Part shown: piece after piece, positions 46,779 through 60,000 of the stretch
How the letters are laid out: each line of letters opens with the position of its first letter
How positions within the stretch are numbered: position 1 is the stretch's first letter
NCBI GenBank assembly: GCA_947034885.2
Contig: OX344758.2
Span: forward strand, 5,148,501-5,212,500
Length of the DNA: 64,000 nucleotides
Reading direction: 5' to 3'
Source: Thuidium tamariscinum
Lineage: Eukaryota > Streptophyta > Bryopsida > Hypnales > Thuidiaceae
The notes under the pieces: model-generated
What the model saw: the letters and a program-made list of their open reading frames with translations, nothing else
Told to the model about the DNA's origin: nothing
Databases searched by the model: none
Translations under genes and position numbers: made by a program

Positions 46779-49700
46779 TGCTGCCCAGTGCTCAGTTGGA
46801 GCTTAGTATCATTGTAGCGATCTAGCGATCTCTAGGATTTAGTGCACTAGTTTCTTTGAGGGGTGTTCAAGGGATTCCAGATTATCTGAGGGGCCCAGTA
46901 ACCTTCACGCGATTCTGTAGCCCGGATTTCCATGGCGAATGAAGCGTACGAGGTCCGACCCGAGCCTGTAGATTAAATTCAATGCAGGTCGAAGTTCATG
47001 CATGCCATCTACGGTCACTCCTGAACTCCTGAGGGTGACGTGTGAGACCTTCAACGCAGCGACAAATCAAAGGTTCAGCTAGCGTTTGGTTCTTATTCGA
47101 CACGGCTGAATTTCTGCGGCTGAATTGTTGCAGGCAGCCGTGTCTTCGTATTCTGTATTCAACCTAACCGCCAACAAATTCCTGACCAGCAAGAGTTCAA
47201 TTGCTCATGCAATTGACGTCCAGATACCTCGTGTGACCTCATGCCACCTTTGGTTGCAGTGTTCTGAGAATGAGAACCACTACAGCTTCCATTATGTTTC
47301 AAGGCACTAGCAGATATCAGATCTATTAATATGTCAACCTGCCTCTGCATGTAAGCGCGCGGTGTTCCCCTTAAGTGTTTAATAAGGACAATGATTCATT
47401 TTGTCGGATCGTTAACTTCTTTGTTTCTGCAGACCTTGACCTTTGCTTAATTACTCTTAACTTCGTTTATGTCGACAATCTGTAAGTTATGATCTGATAT
47501 ATATATGGCTCCTGTACTCTGCTGCTGCTGTGCGTGTGGTGGTCTGCCTGGGGTGCAGAGGCCTCGCTTGTTCAATGTATATTCTACTCAGTATCACAAC
47601 ATGGCAGGCGCCTTGTGCTGTGGGATGACCATATTTTACTGATAGAAATGCGTTATACCACTCTGCAACAGTCGGTGCATGCTTAATGAATCTTTGGCAA
47701 GAACAAACAAAAGAACCAGTTGGACCCAGCTTTGTCGAAGACTGTGACCATTTCCCGACATGTGAGTATTTTTTATGCTTTTCCACCCATTCTTGCTCGC
47801 AACTACTTCGCTTGCCAGACAAAGCTCCTGCATCGGTCTGCCATTCATCAGAAGACAAGGCAAATCTTGCCAGTTGACATTAGGATATCCGGTGCCCACC
47901 AAAATGCATGATGGTCGCGACCCCAACCTGGCCCACCTTGAGCACTATCAAATTTAACCCCTCCGGCCTCTGGCCTGGTTGTTTTCTCTCTATGGTTCTC
48001 CATTTGTTCAAATAAATAAATAAATTTAATTTAACCCCTCCGAAATAAGGCCGTCCGACTGTCCGAGTAAGTAGTAACGGTAAGCATTTGATTTTCTTTT
48101 AATTTAATGTGACTTGCTGCACACTTGCACCGTAGCAGCCAGTCATGGCACAGTTCCCCAGGAGCGTTGCCCCGTGCGACGGGGGGGCACGGAATACCGG
48201 CCTCGGATGGAGCCATGGAGGGGTGAAATTTAGCCTTTCGGTTAATGCACAGAATATGATGACACAACTGAAATGGATTGATCACCTGGCGGGTTGGCCG
48301 GGGGGACCTGGCTTTGGTGGCATCTACCACAATAGCAACAACGAGCTCCCTGATCTCTCCGATCCCTGGCTCCCTCTGTCCCTCAGGAAAAGGGTTCAGT
48401 AGGGCTCTAGCTAGACTAGTAAGACTACTCCTGTTATTACTGTAATAGTGCACCGGTACTTCATTCCTGGTGCATAGTTCCCAAGGAACTGGGAGTACAT
48501 TTTTGTCCACACTTGTCGTAGCCTATTCTTGGTATCTCACTGCCCCCAAGGCCCCAACTGAATGTTCATCCTAGATTCCAAATCCGTTCCTTGGCAAAGC
48601 TTTCTAGTTTCGATGGTTCAAGTTTACCTTGCTTCATGTGTCTCCGCAAGCAGTGCCAAGGGACAAGTGAACCCAGGGTACTCCTACAAATATGAGGAAA
48701 CCGTTGATAAATCAACAGTCAGAGCCGGCTCATATATATCCGATGTGTGAAAAATTGTACACTGAGGATATGTGGTCCTACGCCATTTGTGGCCACATGT
48801 ACCCAAGATATACATTTTCCGCCGAGGGATTCAATTTCAAGCTGACTGGGAATGCTGGCTGGGAAATCTGCGCTAACTGAAGGAATTCAGCGTAAAGTGT
48901 ATCATTCGGCGTAGCTAAAGAAATAAAGAATAGTACTCCGGAGTATTCGATCCGAACTTTTTGGTTTCGCGAAGTTCAAGATTCATTGATTCAAAGAACA
49001 ACTGTGCGGGAATAAAGCCTTTCGAGTCAAAAAAGAAGACAAAAACGAACGTGTGTGGACATGTGGAATATCTGTGAGGTTGACTTTGGGACTGGCTGTG
49101 TAGGTCGCCACTTCAAATATCTTATCCTCATCTAATCTAATCTAATTTAATTTAATTTGGACGTTCATGTTCGTTAAACTCGAGTGTTTAAAAGCATCAA
49201 AACTGTGACTTTCCAAGCTCATGAAACTACTAGGGTCAAGGAAAATCCAATCTCAGATTTTTTTCTTAATATGTTTGTTTTGTTTGAGGCAAATAAAAAT
49301 GCCACCCCGCTAACAACTGCAGGGTTCATTGTCATTGTCGTGTCGATGGGGCGATTGAAATGCGCCAATGTCACTGAAATCCGCACTTTCGACTAATTTA
49401 AGGCCCACTGGACAAGCAAGATTACCCTAATTCAGTGTGCCTAATGAATGAATTTGCAGGGCATCATATGCGGAGTATATAATAACGACACTGCTTTCGG
49501 TTTTCGTGGAAAGTTAAATGGCCGCAGATTGGCAGTGTTCTCGAGACGATTTGGAGATAAATTGGTGTTTGCCGGTGCTTTTGTGAAGTAAATTATGCCG
49601 TTATTTGTGATGCTTGCTCGATGTCATTATGACACATTCTCGATTGACTTCCTCTGGATTGGACTGCACAAAGTCATACTGAATCGCTTTTAGAAAAGGA

Positions 49701-50082
49701 ACGCCTGGAACGCGTCTTTTACTATCTCGATATAATTATGCTCTGGATTCGAAATTTATGTGAAATTGGGGTTGTGACCTGCGAGTCAGTGCTGGCTCGG
49801 AGTCTCGGACGGACAGATAGTCATAACTCAGACGAGTAAGACTTTTCAGATCTTTTCTCTCGTCGATAGCAGTTCTCCGAACAAAACCCAAAAGAATTGA
49901 CCTTACGGGTCTCTGGCTGTAGCGGTGAACCTCAGTCTTCGTTGGAACGGGCCTGGGCACTGCCTTTTTGTTGGTTCAAGACGCAAGGGAATGAGGGTCA
50001 TTTGCATTGACAGAAACTGTGAAAATTTGATGAGTAGACTGAATCTCACTTCAAAAGCAAGCGGGCGGGGGGGCCTACCTTT
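46779..50082. other. Gene 2 3' flank and unassigned balanced-composition DNA
   Basis: The first few hundred bases are probably the 3' untranslated region of MIKC* gene 2. Beyond that, frames of up to 159 codons occur on both strands (the largest, minus, at 48031-48510), but none is recognisable and none has a matching splice pattern. Around 47.93-48.03 kb, sequence ending in an AAATAAATAAATAAATTT run may be the 3' tail of a LINE-like element. No gene is called. Confidence 0.35.
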
Positions 50083-50512
50083 ACCTTTAGAACCATTTGG
50101 CATGTTCTTAGAGGAGCCACACTATGGATCACTTGGAAATCACGAAACAAAACTGTATTCACCGATGAGCGATGGCCATTGACATGTATCCAATCTGCCT
50201 TATGGGAGGCCTTGCTTGACTCCAGAAGGGCGGCACATCTCAAGGCCAAACGACATGCTAAACGCCACCCTCAACAAGCCAACATGATTTGGCTTAATTT
50301 TGATGCTACTTGGATTCAATCCCCAATTTTAGCTTCTAGAGATGGTGATAGTATTATCTGGACAAGACAGGGACCCGATCCTTGTTTCTTTTTCTAGTTT
50401 TCTTTCCCCTTGCTTCTTTCTTCTCTTTGCTTTTGTCCAACCTATTTGGCTTGGCTGCTTTGTACTCTGTCTTGCAATGGTATTTCCATTTGTTTCGGAA
50501 AAAAAAAAAAGC
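50083..50512 (+). mobile_element. LINE-like retrotransposon 3' fragment with poly(A)
   Basis: The frame starting near 50090 reads WHVLRGATLWITWKSRNKTV and continues to a stop at about 50395. This LRGATLWxxWxSRN pattern is characteristic of the C-terminal domain after the reverse transcriptase in plant LINE-type elements. A pyrimidine-rich 3' untranslated stretch and a poly(A) run of about 12 (50501-50512) follow, as expected for 5'-truncated LINE insertions. Reverse transcriptase motifs themselves are absent. The assignment rests on pattern recognition, not on an alignment. Confidence 0.6.
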
Positions 50513-52464
50513 GAGTAGGAAAGTAAGCCAACGGGGATATATGGAACGAACCTTAGAGCATCGCGACTAGTGGCATGTAGTGTTCTCTGCAACGGTACCC
50601 CATCTTTGGTGTGCTTTTTTAGCGGTCAACAGTTCCACACCAACATCCCATCACACTATAAAGTTTGGTGTGGGTCACACTAGATATACAATTGCATGTC
50701 AAAGGAGGGGCTTTGTGGAGGGCACTTGTATACTTGATGCTAAACGCTATCTTAGTCAACATAGACTATTCCCTCAATAAATGTCAACATGGAAGCAACA
50801 AAGGGTTGTAGTACTCATGTGAGGACTGAAGAAAGGGAAAAAAATTTGCGAAGTAGAGGAGAAGTAACTTGGTTTTTCTTTTTTGCATGTTTCGCAAGAC
50901 CCAAAGCTAGGTACCAAACATGTGGGAGGCACCCTCTTATCATTAAAAACAAATGATTTACATTTTCCTAACTTATTAACTTTAATACTTTTAGTAACAA
51001 CAATCTCAAATACTTTCAATAACACATTCACCATTATATTAAACTACTAAAAATTGTACAACCTATATTAGTTCAATGTTAGTCCTTTAATTCTAAACTA
51101 CAAGAATATGAACAATGGTTTCAATTAAATATTTCAAAGCATGTCATACATATACTTAAAGGATAACCTAGATAAAAAAAATTCTCAAAGTTTTTTCCAT
51201 GTATACCCTTCAAGGATTTGGAGATGCTTTGGAACCAATTGTTCAACAATGCATACACCTATATACTCTTGAAGGGAGGGAAAAATAATAAAAGACTTTA
51301 GATGTAAGAATATAGGATTAAATAAGATTTCATTCAAATATAAATTTAGATATTCTTAAAATATTATCAAATTTCTAACATGGCTACATTTTCTAACATG
51401 GAGCTATAAGATTTCCCAACATAGTCATTTTAATATAAAGGAATTTTGAAAAAAACTTTTTAATGCTAAATTTACACTAAAAACCTATAAGTTTTTTATA
51501 AAAGTGACTAAAAACTTCATGACCATCTTCCAAGGCATTGATTATTGCAAAAAAATCAACCTAACGTAGTCCTAATCCTATTGATTAGAAATAGTGTTAT
51601 AGTGTCATGACTTGATATGAGACTCTAATAGTTTCATAGTGGCTATCATGGACAATTTGTCTATCATAGGCAATTTTACCTTAGTTATTCTAGATTTATG
51701 AAGTTGCAAAGTCTCAAAAGGTTTGATGATTGATCTTCAAAGTTCTTCTAAAAATGAATTTTTTTGTACATATTCATCTTCGTATTCTAATACAATTACT
51801 TTGTAGCTCACGAGCATAATGTTGGGTCTATTGTTTCAAAGTTAACAAAAATCTAAAACAATAACTTTAAACATTCAGTAGGATATGTGATGCCAAATTT
51901 ACATATAACTACAAGAAAAAATAATGTTGAAAACAACACATATGTTGATTATTCTTGTTAGTTAAGACATCTTGATTTGGTCAAATAATCAACACAATTT
52001 TTTTGGTTTTATTTCAATTTTCATTCTTCAAAACTTCAAATTTATAGATTGCAACATAGGCAAAAAAATCCAAGTATACAAGTGTGCTCACATCAACAGA
52101 TTTATTATATGAATAGGACTATAAATTTACTTTGAAAATCAAATTAAAATTTAATTTTAGAAAGTTCACATCAACAGATTTATTACATGAATAGGACTAT
52201 AAATTTACTTTGAAAATCAAATTAAAATTTAATTTTAGAAAGTTTAAATCTATGTTTGAAATATTTCAAGTGTTCAATGTATACTTGACAAATGAACTTT
52301 GCGTACTACATACCTTAGTGGTAGGAGTGAAGAGAAGACTTTAGAGAAGACAACCTCTTTATACAAGTAGGGTGGTAGGAGGTGGAACAAACTATATGAG
52401 ATATGTAAATTAGAATGAGTAGGAGTTCAACCACTCATAATTAAGCCATCAATCAAAATTGTGC
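50513..52464. other. AT-rich spacer, no gene recognised
   Basis: Composition falls to AT-rich from about 50.95 kb. The only clear structure is the tandem duplication at 52.1-52.2 kb, listed separately. At 51909 the word CTACAAGAAAAA resembles a CACTA terminus, but I could not pair it convincingly. Confidence 0.45.
52088..52244 (+). repeat. 78-bp tandem duplication
   Basis: Two head-to-tail copies (52088-52165 and 52166-52244) beginning TCACATCAACAGATTTATTA differ at only one or two bases. The near identity points to a recent duplication. Confidence 0.9.
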
Positions 52465-52468
52465 TTAA

Positions 52469-53390
52469 CCCCTAAAGGACTGAAGTCCCCTCGGGGGACA
52501 CTTGGAATTTCGGGCAGGCTTGTGTGACTTGAATTTTTTATATTATTTTTTGAAATTTTTTTTGAAGATAGGAAATCAGATTAGCTTTCCAAAAATATAA
52601 TTTTTATTTCAATTGGTGCTTGGAAGCAAAAGTTATGCCATTCTATGTCCAAAAAGCAGTTCGCCAGGTAGAAAAAAAAAACCACAAAAAAAATTATTTT
52701 TTTACTTTTTTTTTTTTTCTTGAAGATTTTGTTTTGTTCTACATCTGAAGCTTTGTTTCATTTTATTTGGACTAATAATGAGAAAGTTACGGACAATCTT
52801 GAATTTCGGGCAATCTAAGCACCTTCTTTAGAAAATAACTTACAGAATTCATTTTTGAATGCAATTTTTCAAATTTTTCAAATTTTCTTTTTTGATAGGG
52901 TTTAGGATGTTTGCAAGAACAAGCTCACCGTTGGGATCATGGTTTTTCAATTCCATCTTAAAGTTATTAACAACTTAGTGTTTTGTTCAATCTCGGACCT
53001 ACTTCTACTTAACAAATTTTTAATGAGTGAAAATCAAGTAGTAGTTTTTTGAAATTTTTTTCCCTAATTCCCAACTCAAATGTTCAAAATAATAAATTTT
53101 AACTTCATGGTCCATAGTGCAAAAATATTCAACAAATGGCAATCAAAGTCATCTGAAATTGCAAGTCAGAGTTCAAAAACACTTTTTTTTCCAACTTTGA
53201 ATGCTAATATCTTCCAATCAGTACGGTCAAACTTCATGAAATTTTTACCATATGATCTCAGACAAGTAATTTACAAGATCCTATGGTTAGATTCTAATAA
53301 AATTGTTGTTTTTGTTTTTTTGGGAGGAAGTAGAAAACATGGCAGTTTTGAGTGGTTTTCAAGCCAGAAAATGCCTCAGTCCTTTAGGGG
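52469..53390 (+). mobile_element. Type F TTAA element, 922 bp
   Basis: The ends CCCCTAAAGGACTGAAG and CTCAGTCCTTTAGGGG are inverted and directly flanked by TTAA on both sides (52465-52468 and 53391-53394). The outer right part matches the decayed copy ending at 23877. A 104-codon frame at 53080-53394 runs through the right half and contains no recognisable transposase motif. Confidence 0.85.
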
Positions 53391-53394
53391 TTAA

Positions 53395-55695
53395 AATAAA
53401 ATTTCAAACTTCATTTTCAATTTTTTACATAATAGAATAATCCTTTTTAGAAAACTTTGCACTACACATAGGTGGGAAAGCAAACCAAATTTCATCTCCA
53501 AAAATCCATTTAATATTTCAAGACTCAAGTCAAAAGTTATTGACAAATTTCAAAAAAGATGTTTTAAATTATCAAAAAAACTGTCTTTTCCAATCCTTCT
53601 TTAAAATTTGTTTTTAACTTTTGATTGGTTGTTTGAAATCTCAAACAGATTTTCGAAGATGAAATTTGACTTATTATTCCATCTTTTCAAATTAAAAATT
53701 GAAAAAAATTTATTCTACCATGTATAAATGAGGTTTGAAATTCTACTTAGAGTATGTTTAACGGATTGCCTAATCAATACATGAACTTTCATTTTTTTCA
53801 CAATTAACACAAACTAGTTCATCTTGTATTGATTAGGGCCCCTTTTTCTTGTATTGTAAAGTCAAATGAAGAAGTTTAGTACCAATAAAGACAAAAGAAT
53901 CTTTTTGTGAGAATTTAGCCCAAAAAAATGTCATCTATTGTAATCTCTAAGCACCATGTTGTAGTCATTTGTCCATTTTCAACTCTTCAAGCAATATATT
54001 TAAGCAATTTACTATTTTTTCTATTTTATTTTTTGTTTTATATACATAGTAAAATAAATTATTTTAATACATATTGAAGTCTTGAAAAAGGTTATTCCTT
54101 AACAATTTTTTTGTAAAGAAACGAATATTGAATGTATAATATTATTGAAGTATTCAAATTTTACCATTAGTAGAAAGTAGTGGTGTTTTAATTCATCATT
54201 ACCAAATCTTTGACCATTTGTTAATGTAAGATGAAAATTGATCCAAATTGAGCCTTAAGAAATTTTACATTTGGAGTCCTTAGATCAGCATAACAAAAAG
54301 AAAAAAAGAAACTTCAAAGTTTGTTTTCAATTGTAACAATTTTAAAAATCTAAGATTCTAAGTTCATCTTAAGTCTTAACTCATTGATTTATAACTATGT
54401 CAAGACTATGATGATGATGAACTAACATTTTCCTTATGCTTGGAGAAACATAATTGCAAAATATAGAAGAGCTTCTAGTAAGATTTGGGCGAGGAACGGT
54501 TCGTTATATTCTTGTAGAGAGGTTAAATTATTGTTATTACATTAAAAAAGGGTCATTTGCCTTTATAACCTTTTCATGCACACTAGGCTAGGATTGGATT
54601 TAGAGAGTGAGATTTATTAGAAGATCTATTGCATTACATTTTTTGGTTGTTTTCTAAAACCATGATGATGAAGAATTTTTATAGAGAATTTTATTAAAAT
54701 GGCGGTATTCCATATGCCAATTTTCAAACTGCATAGTTTGAACTAAAAACTAACATCTAGAATAGATATAGAATTTTAGACATCTAAGATATATAGAGAT
54801 CTCAAAAATCTATGATAGGTTTAGATTTCAAATTGCATGGTTTGAAACATCTTTGATAGGTGTAGATTTTAGACATTTATGACACATATAGATTTCAAAA
54901 ACTACAAAGTAGACTCATAGACCTAGATTTCAAATGTGGTGGTTTGAACTATAAAAAGTTCTTAAGTAATGGAATATCACTATTTTAATGAAATTCACTG
55001 TTAGGATCCTATTCAATAGATATAACTATCACTACCACATAGTTTAATTTTTTTTTAATTTTTTTTTAATTTTTTTCATATTTCATGACCCCCCAATTTT
55101 TTTAAATTTTTTATTCTTTGGTTAATGTTGGCTAGATAGTGGCCAATGACATTGAGAATCATTTCAATAACAGACCCAAAATGGCCCTCCAATGCCCTCA
55201 AATGTCATTTAATGCCATCAACCATGATGATTGTCAATAGAGAGACTCTTGACTTTCGAGGATGTCCAATTTTTTTTTTCAAATCCTAATGGACAATGTT
55301 TCATTTGTCAATTGTCTGTCCAAATGTGACATGACATGTAAATCTTTGGACTCTAAGAGACCATCTTAAAAAATTAAGGTAGGAGAATCCATTAGCTTGC
55401 AATAATCCAATTTACTAATGTTCATCTTTAGACATGTTAGATTTATTATTTCTAGATTTGTATGAATCCCAAATTCTCTATTGTGAAAGAATTATAAATC
55501 AAAAGATATTCCTCAAATATTTTCATCAGCTCATTTTTGAAAAAAAAAATAGATCATTAATTCATTATTATGACAAAGTCACAAAGGTGGTCAAAGTACA
55601 ATAAAACCTCGTCAATTCAATCTTCTTTGAACGTGTCAAAGCACCCCCAATCTTATTGCTTTAGATAGGTTCTATTGTGAGTAAGTTTTCTGAAG
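53395..55695. other. AT-rich spacer, nothing recognised
   Basis: No coding region, RNA gene or bounded element. TTTTTTTTAATTTTT runs occur near 55.05 kb. Confidence 0.45.
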
Positions 55696-55699
55696 TTAA

Positions 55700-57065
55700 C
55701 CCCTAAATGCCGAAGGTGTATTATGAGCTTTTTGGAATTTACTTTAAGTTGAACAAAATGTAAATATTTTGATAAATTGTATCAATATTTATTGAATTGT
55801 AACTATAAAAATTCAAACTAGACATATTAGAGATTGCATAGGAAAAGGAAACACAACAATATCACTTATGGAATGAAAGATTATAAAGTTTGACCATAAG
55901 GGTGTTAAAACTACAAAAGTGATGTAAACTATTTCTATCCTCTTTTTGCAAGTCAAATTTGAAAACTTGGTGACCAAAAAAATATAACGTTAAAGGGCCT
56001 GGGCAATTGCATGAAACACTTGTACTATTTTTCGTCACACTTCTCATGCTGATCTGTTTTTTGACCATAACTTTTGCATTTTTGCTCCAAATGACTCAAG
56101 ATTTTTAGAGAAGGTACTTATAACTATCATACAGCTTACATGAATTTTTGATCATTTTCAAAAATGGTTTGATATAAAAATAGTACTAGTGATTGAATGT
56201 CACATATGACAATTTGGAGGTTTTTAGTACTATGGAATACTTTTTTTTTAATGATTTTGAGATGAAATTTGGATTAGATGGTCTTCTAATAGACTTCTAG
56301 CTTTCCACAAAAGGATTTTCAAAAATAGTTAATTTTATGTCATGTGGAGGTCTACAAAGAGAGCTTCATTTTGCTTGTATTTTGAAACATATAAAATATT
56401 ATTTTGGTAGGTTCTTTGGTGAATGACCATCTCTATAAAGTTGTTGCAAATGGACACTTTTTATTTTTTGTATTTACTTACTTTTACTATTTTTACCTAA
56501 TTTAAACATGAAGGTATGTATTTTCTTGAGGTTTGGCACTTTTCCAGTTCTCCTACTTAGAAAATTTTCCTATACAATTCCTTTTGTAGGTACCTTTGTC
56601 TTAAAGGTGTATACATAAGTCATATTTTTTTTTTAAATTTAAAATTATTTTTCTAATTAAATAGTACTCCAGAAAAAGTCAGGAGTACTATTATAAAATG
56701 CAACAAATAGTACAGGTGTTTTGTGCAATCACCCGCCTAACATGCATAACTCCAATCAATTTATGACTTCTCAGAATCTACTCTACAATTTTTGTAAATG
56801 AATTTTGAATTTGATTTTTTCTCCAAAATCTAGTGTATTTGAGGCTCATTTTCGAGAGCTCTCAACACTATAAGTCAAGATTGTAATGGGTACCCTTGCA
56901 CAAAATCTTAAATAGAAAAATCACTATCATTCATTTTTCAGATCAGATTTTTGACACTGAAACTAGACTTCTAAAAGAATTTTCCAAAAATAGAAACTTT
57001 TATTAGATTTTATTTAACTTCAAAGTTTTGCAAACACCAGTTCTGGTGCCTGGGGCATTTAGGGG
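55700..57065 (-). mobile_element. Type F TTAA element split by type A, inverted
   Basis: The ends CCCCTAAATGCCGAAG and GGGGCATTTAGGGG are flanked by TTAA on both sides (55696-55699 and 57066-57069). Removing the type A copy at 56001-56734 and its 4-bp duplication leaves about 628 bp, close to the 639-bp copy at 13.6 kb, which it matches in reverse orientation. Confidence 0.85.
56001..56734 (-). mobile_element. Type A TIR element nested in type F, 734 bp
   Basis: The ends GGGCAATTGCATGAAACACT and GTGTTTTGTGCAATCACCC are flanked by an exact GCCT duplication (55997-56000 and 56735-56738). The interior is the reverse complement of the type A copies at 28.8 and 32.5 kb. Short frames at its left edge are not meaningful. 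Confidence 0.88.
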
Positions 57066-57069
57066 TTAA

Positions 57070-60000
57070 CCTGGCAATGGCAGCTAGTGTCGAAGTGCAG
57101 TCACAGGGCTCCCGGGAAGCCATTACTCCCAAGGAAGGCGAAATCGAAGTTTGCAGTCATTGATAGCGATGTTCGCTTGGAATTCGGAGACATTGCCGAG
57201 ACTACCTGGACAACTCCAGATTCCGAACTCTCGAAAGATAGCTCGATCGCATTAACTGATAGAGTGCTTGCTTGAATACTTCGATTCCTGCGTGAGGATA
57301 TCAGCGCGAAGATACATACGCTCAAATTTCTGAAGGTTTAATTTACAGTGAATTTACAGAAAACAATACTTGAATATATACACTTCCGTTTATTGTGATC
57401 GGCAAAACTGCGTGACTGTGCATCTCATTTTTTTGCAATCAGAAATCTTCCAATCTAGTTAATATTGCCTTCTAATATGCGACGGAACCCCGTACCACAC
57501 TAGAATCCAAACTTTTTTGGACTGGATACTTAAGTTCCCCTGATGCTTCGGTGCTAATTTGAGGAGATAGATTATTCGAGATACTGCATTAAATTCATTT
57601 ACCAACTGATGAGAGTACTGCTGACCATATACAACGTGATCCTGATTCTTTTGAAAGCTGAACCCAAACATGTGCATTCATTTGTTGTTTTTGAGACTTC
57701 CGTAAGTATCTCGGCTCGTTTTGATAACGCTGTAATTTTGACAGTGCCTAGTCACGCTCCATCCAATTAGTAGAGGCTCAATTGCTGTTCACTGACCGAT
57801 GTGCTTCATATTGACTTTGCGCTATAGATTTCGTTAAATTGGCGCCCACGTCAAGACCCACCGTGATCACATTCTTATTTAAACATTCCATCACCGAAGT
57901 CACAATGCTATGCCACATGCAGCGGCTAATACCGCCGGAAACCAGGCAGCGTAGCACTATCGTATTGATCTGTAAATCTGTACTTGAGTGAGTAATTCTC
58001 TCGGACGAAGCTAGGCAGCCACAGCTGCGGCACGTGAGGAGGTCTTGAGCACTTCTGAAGCTTTAATAACCGTCGGCCGTGTGTCTGATCGATCCTACCT
58101 TTCTGTGTAGCATTACATAAGTTCGTACCTACAGGTGCAAATTATTCAGTACTGCATGACCACCTGTAGTTTCAGAACGCACCCATCTCCCAAGGCCGAG
58201 CTGCTTAATTTAAGTTGAAGCAGAGCCTGAGCTCGGCGAATGGCGAGAGAGAAGGAGGACAGCCAGGGAACAGGCGGTGCATGTGGACAGCACACTTAGG
58301 GTTCCCTTAAGCATGCCATCGTCATGCAGTGCCCCGCGCTGGCTCCCCTTCCGACTCCGCCATTCTTCTGTCCCTACCGTGTATACACAAAGTTAACGGA
58401 GTTAGAAACGTACGTACATTGAAGGATCATGAATAAATTCCTATTATCTATTACCACATCTGCTCAATGTGGCTGTAAACGTACGTATACGCGCAGAATT
58501 CAAAGGGCAGGCATTGCAACTGATCTCCCACAGGAATGTATATTCATTTCACAACTCCAATGTCTCGGCAAACGATTCAGTTTTCAGCACGTTGCACAAA
58601 TGTGTACATGGATCTCTTTGGAGGTTCGCTGTTCGGTAACGAATTTCGAGGTAGTTAGAATAAATGCATTTCCGAATTCATTCCGTGTGCGCAAGAGATC
58701 AGCAGCGATGTCTTTCCACTGGACAGAACATGGACTGCACCCACAAGCAAGCGTTTCAACGAACGCTGTTGCGCTTCTTCTCCCAGGCTTACTCTGCACG
58801 TACTTTCAGATTCAGGTCAAATCCAAGCCAAGATTACGCTCAATCGCAGGACACCTCACTTCCAGGCTGACCAAACCTCACAATTAGAAGTGCGTCCCTA
58901 GGCTGGACTCTATCAATTTAGGACACCAACTCCTTTTCTGAAGCAGCAATTGATGGCATATCAAATTTGAATTGGATTCGGCAATACAGATCAAACTTTA
59001 ATATAATCATCATAACGGAGTCATCAGAGAAAGAGTGACTGAAAATTTAGAATTTCGGTGGGGGGCAGCTGGGAGCGCTGTCGACAAATCAAACGCCAAC
59101 TAGAGTTTTCAACTAAGTAATTATTCTATTGATGACAAGTGATTCACTTGCAAGCCCGAAGCTAATACTCCGACCACATACGAAATTAAGAATTGTTCTA
59201 AAACCACAATTGAGTTGGCACAGAATTACAGATCTATACTGACACAAGATGTTCGTTGGAAACACGAAAGATGCATTTTTCAACAACGATAACAGGCCCG
59301 GATAAGAAAGTACAGACGTCCCCGAGGATGAGTTTCGTCCCCAAATCTTATCCAGCCGAATTCCCCTTGCTACCAAACAGTAATATTAACACGCACCATG
59401 GCCAAGCGTAGAGTCCTCTGCTGAATGAAGCGCCGCAAGTCAGATGCACAACTGGATGATTTCGAAACTAGCTCATCAACGGAAGAAGAGTGCCTAAAAT
59501 GACAAAGACAAGGATCCAGTTGTACCGCAACCAGTACAAATTAGTACGAAAACGCAACAAAATCATTGCCAAAGTTCGCAGAGCTTCGTATCACAATAAC
59601 CTCCACAATTAGCGAGCTTTCGACATTGTGCAGTACACAACCATTCAGTTGCTTCCTTTTCTTTGTCGGAGTACTAGCTAGCAGAAAGTTAAGTAGGTAG
59701 CTAGTAGAGGGTAGTACTGAGTACTGACTCTTAGTACAAGATCATCACGACAAGGAAGAACCTCGAAGTAGGAGGGGAAAACGGCACAACAACCTGCAGA
59801 AAGTGTACTACCGAAAAAGTATTCCCTAGAAATACACTAACTTAGAATTGTATTGAGCATTGATTTTCACAATGAAGCTGGTACTATTCGCACTGATTCT
59901 GTGATGAACCAACGGACAGCTTCACAATTATATCGAGTTTAATTTACAGTCAAAGATTCAATAAACACTCTGCCTTCACTCTCGGGTGCAACATATCGGT

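Noticed and set aside
48031..48510. 159-codon minus-strand frame
   Set aside because: No domain, no splice partners, and a competing plus-strand frame in the same place.
51903..53850. Possible CACTA pair: CTACAAGAAAAA at 51.9 kb and TTTCTTGTATTG at 53.8 kb
   Set aside because: The matches are short, no 3-bp duplication was found, and a type F element lies between. The pairing is likely chance in AT-rich DNA.
58429..58887. 152-codon plus-strand frame
   Set aside because: No recognisable domain and a mixed pattern typical of chance frames in balanced DNA.
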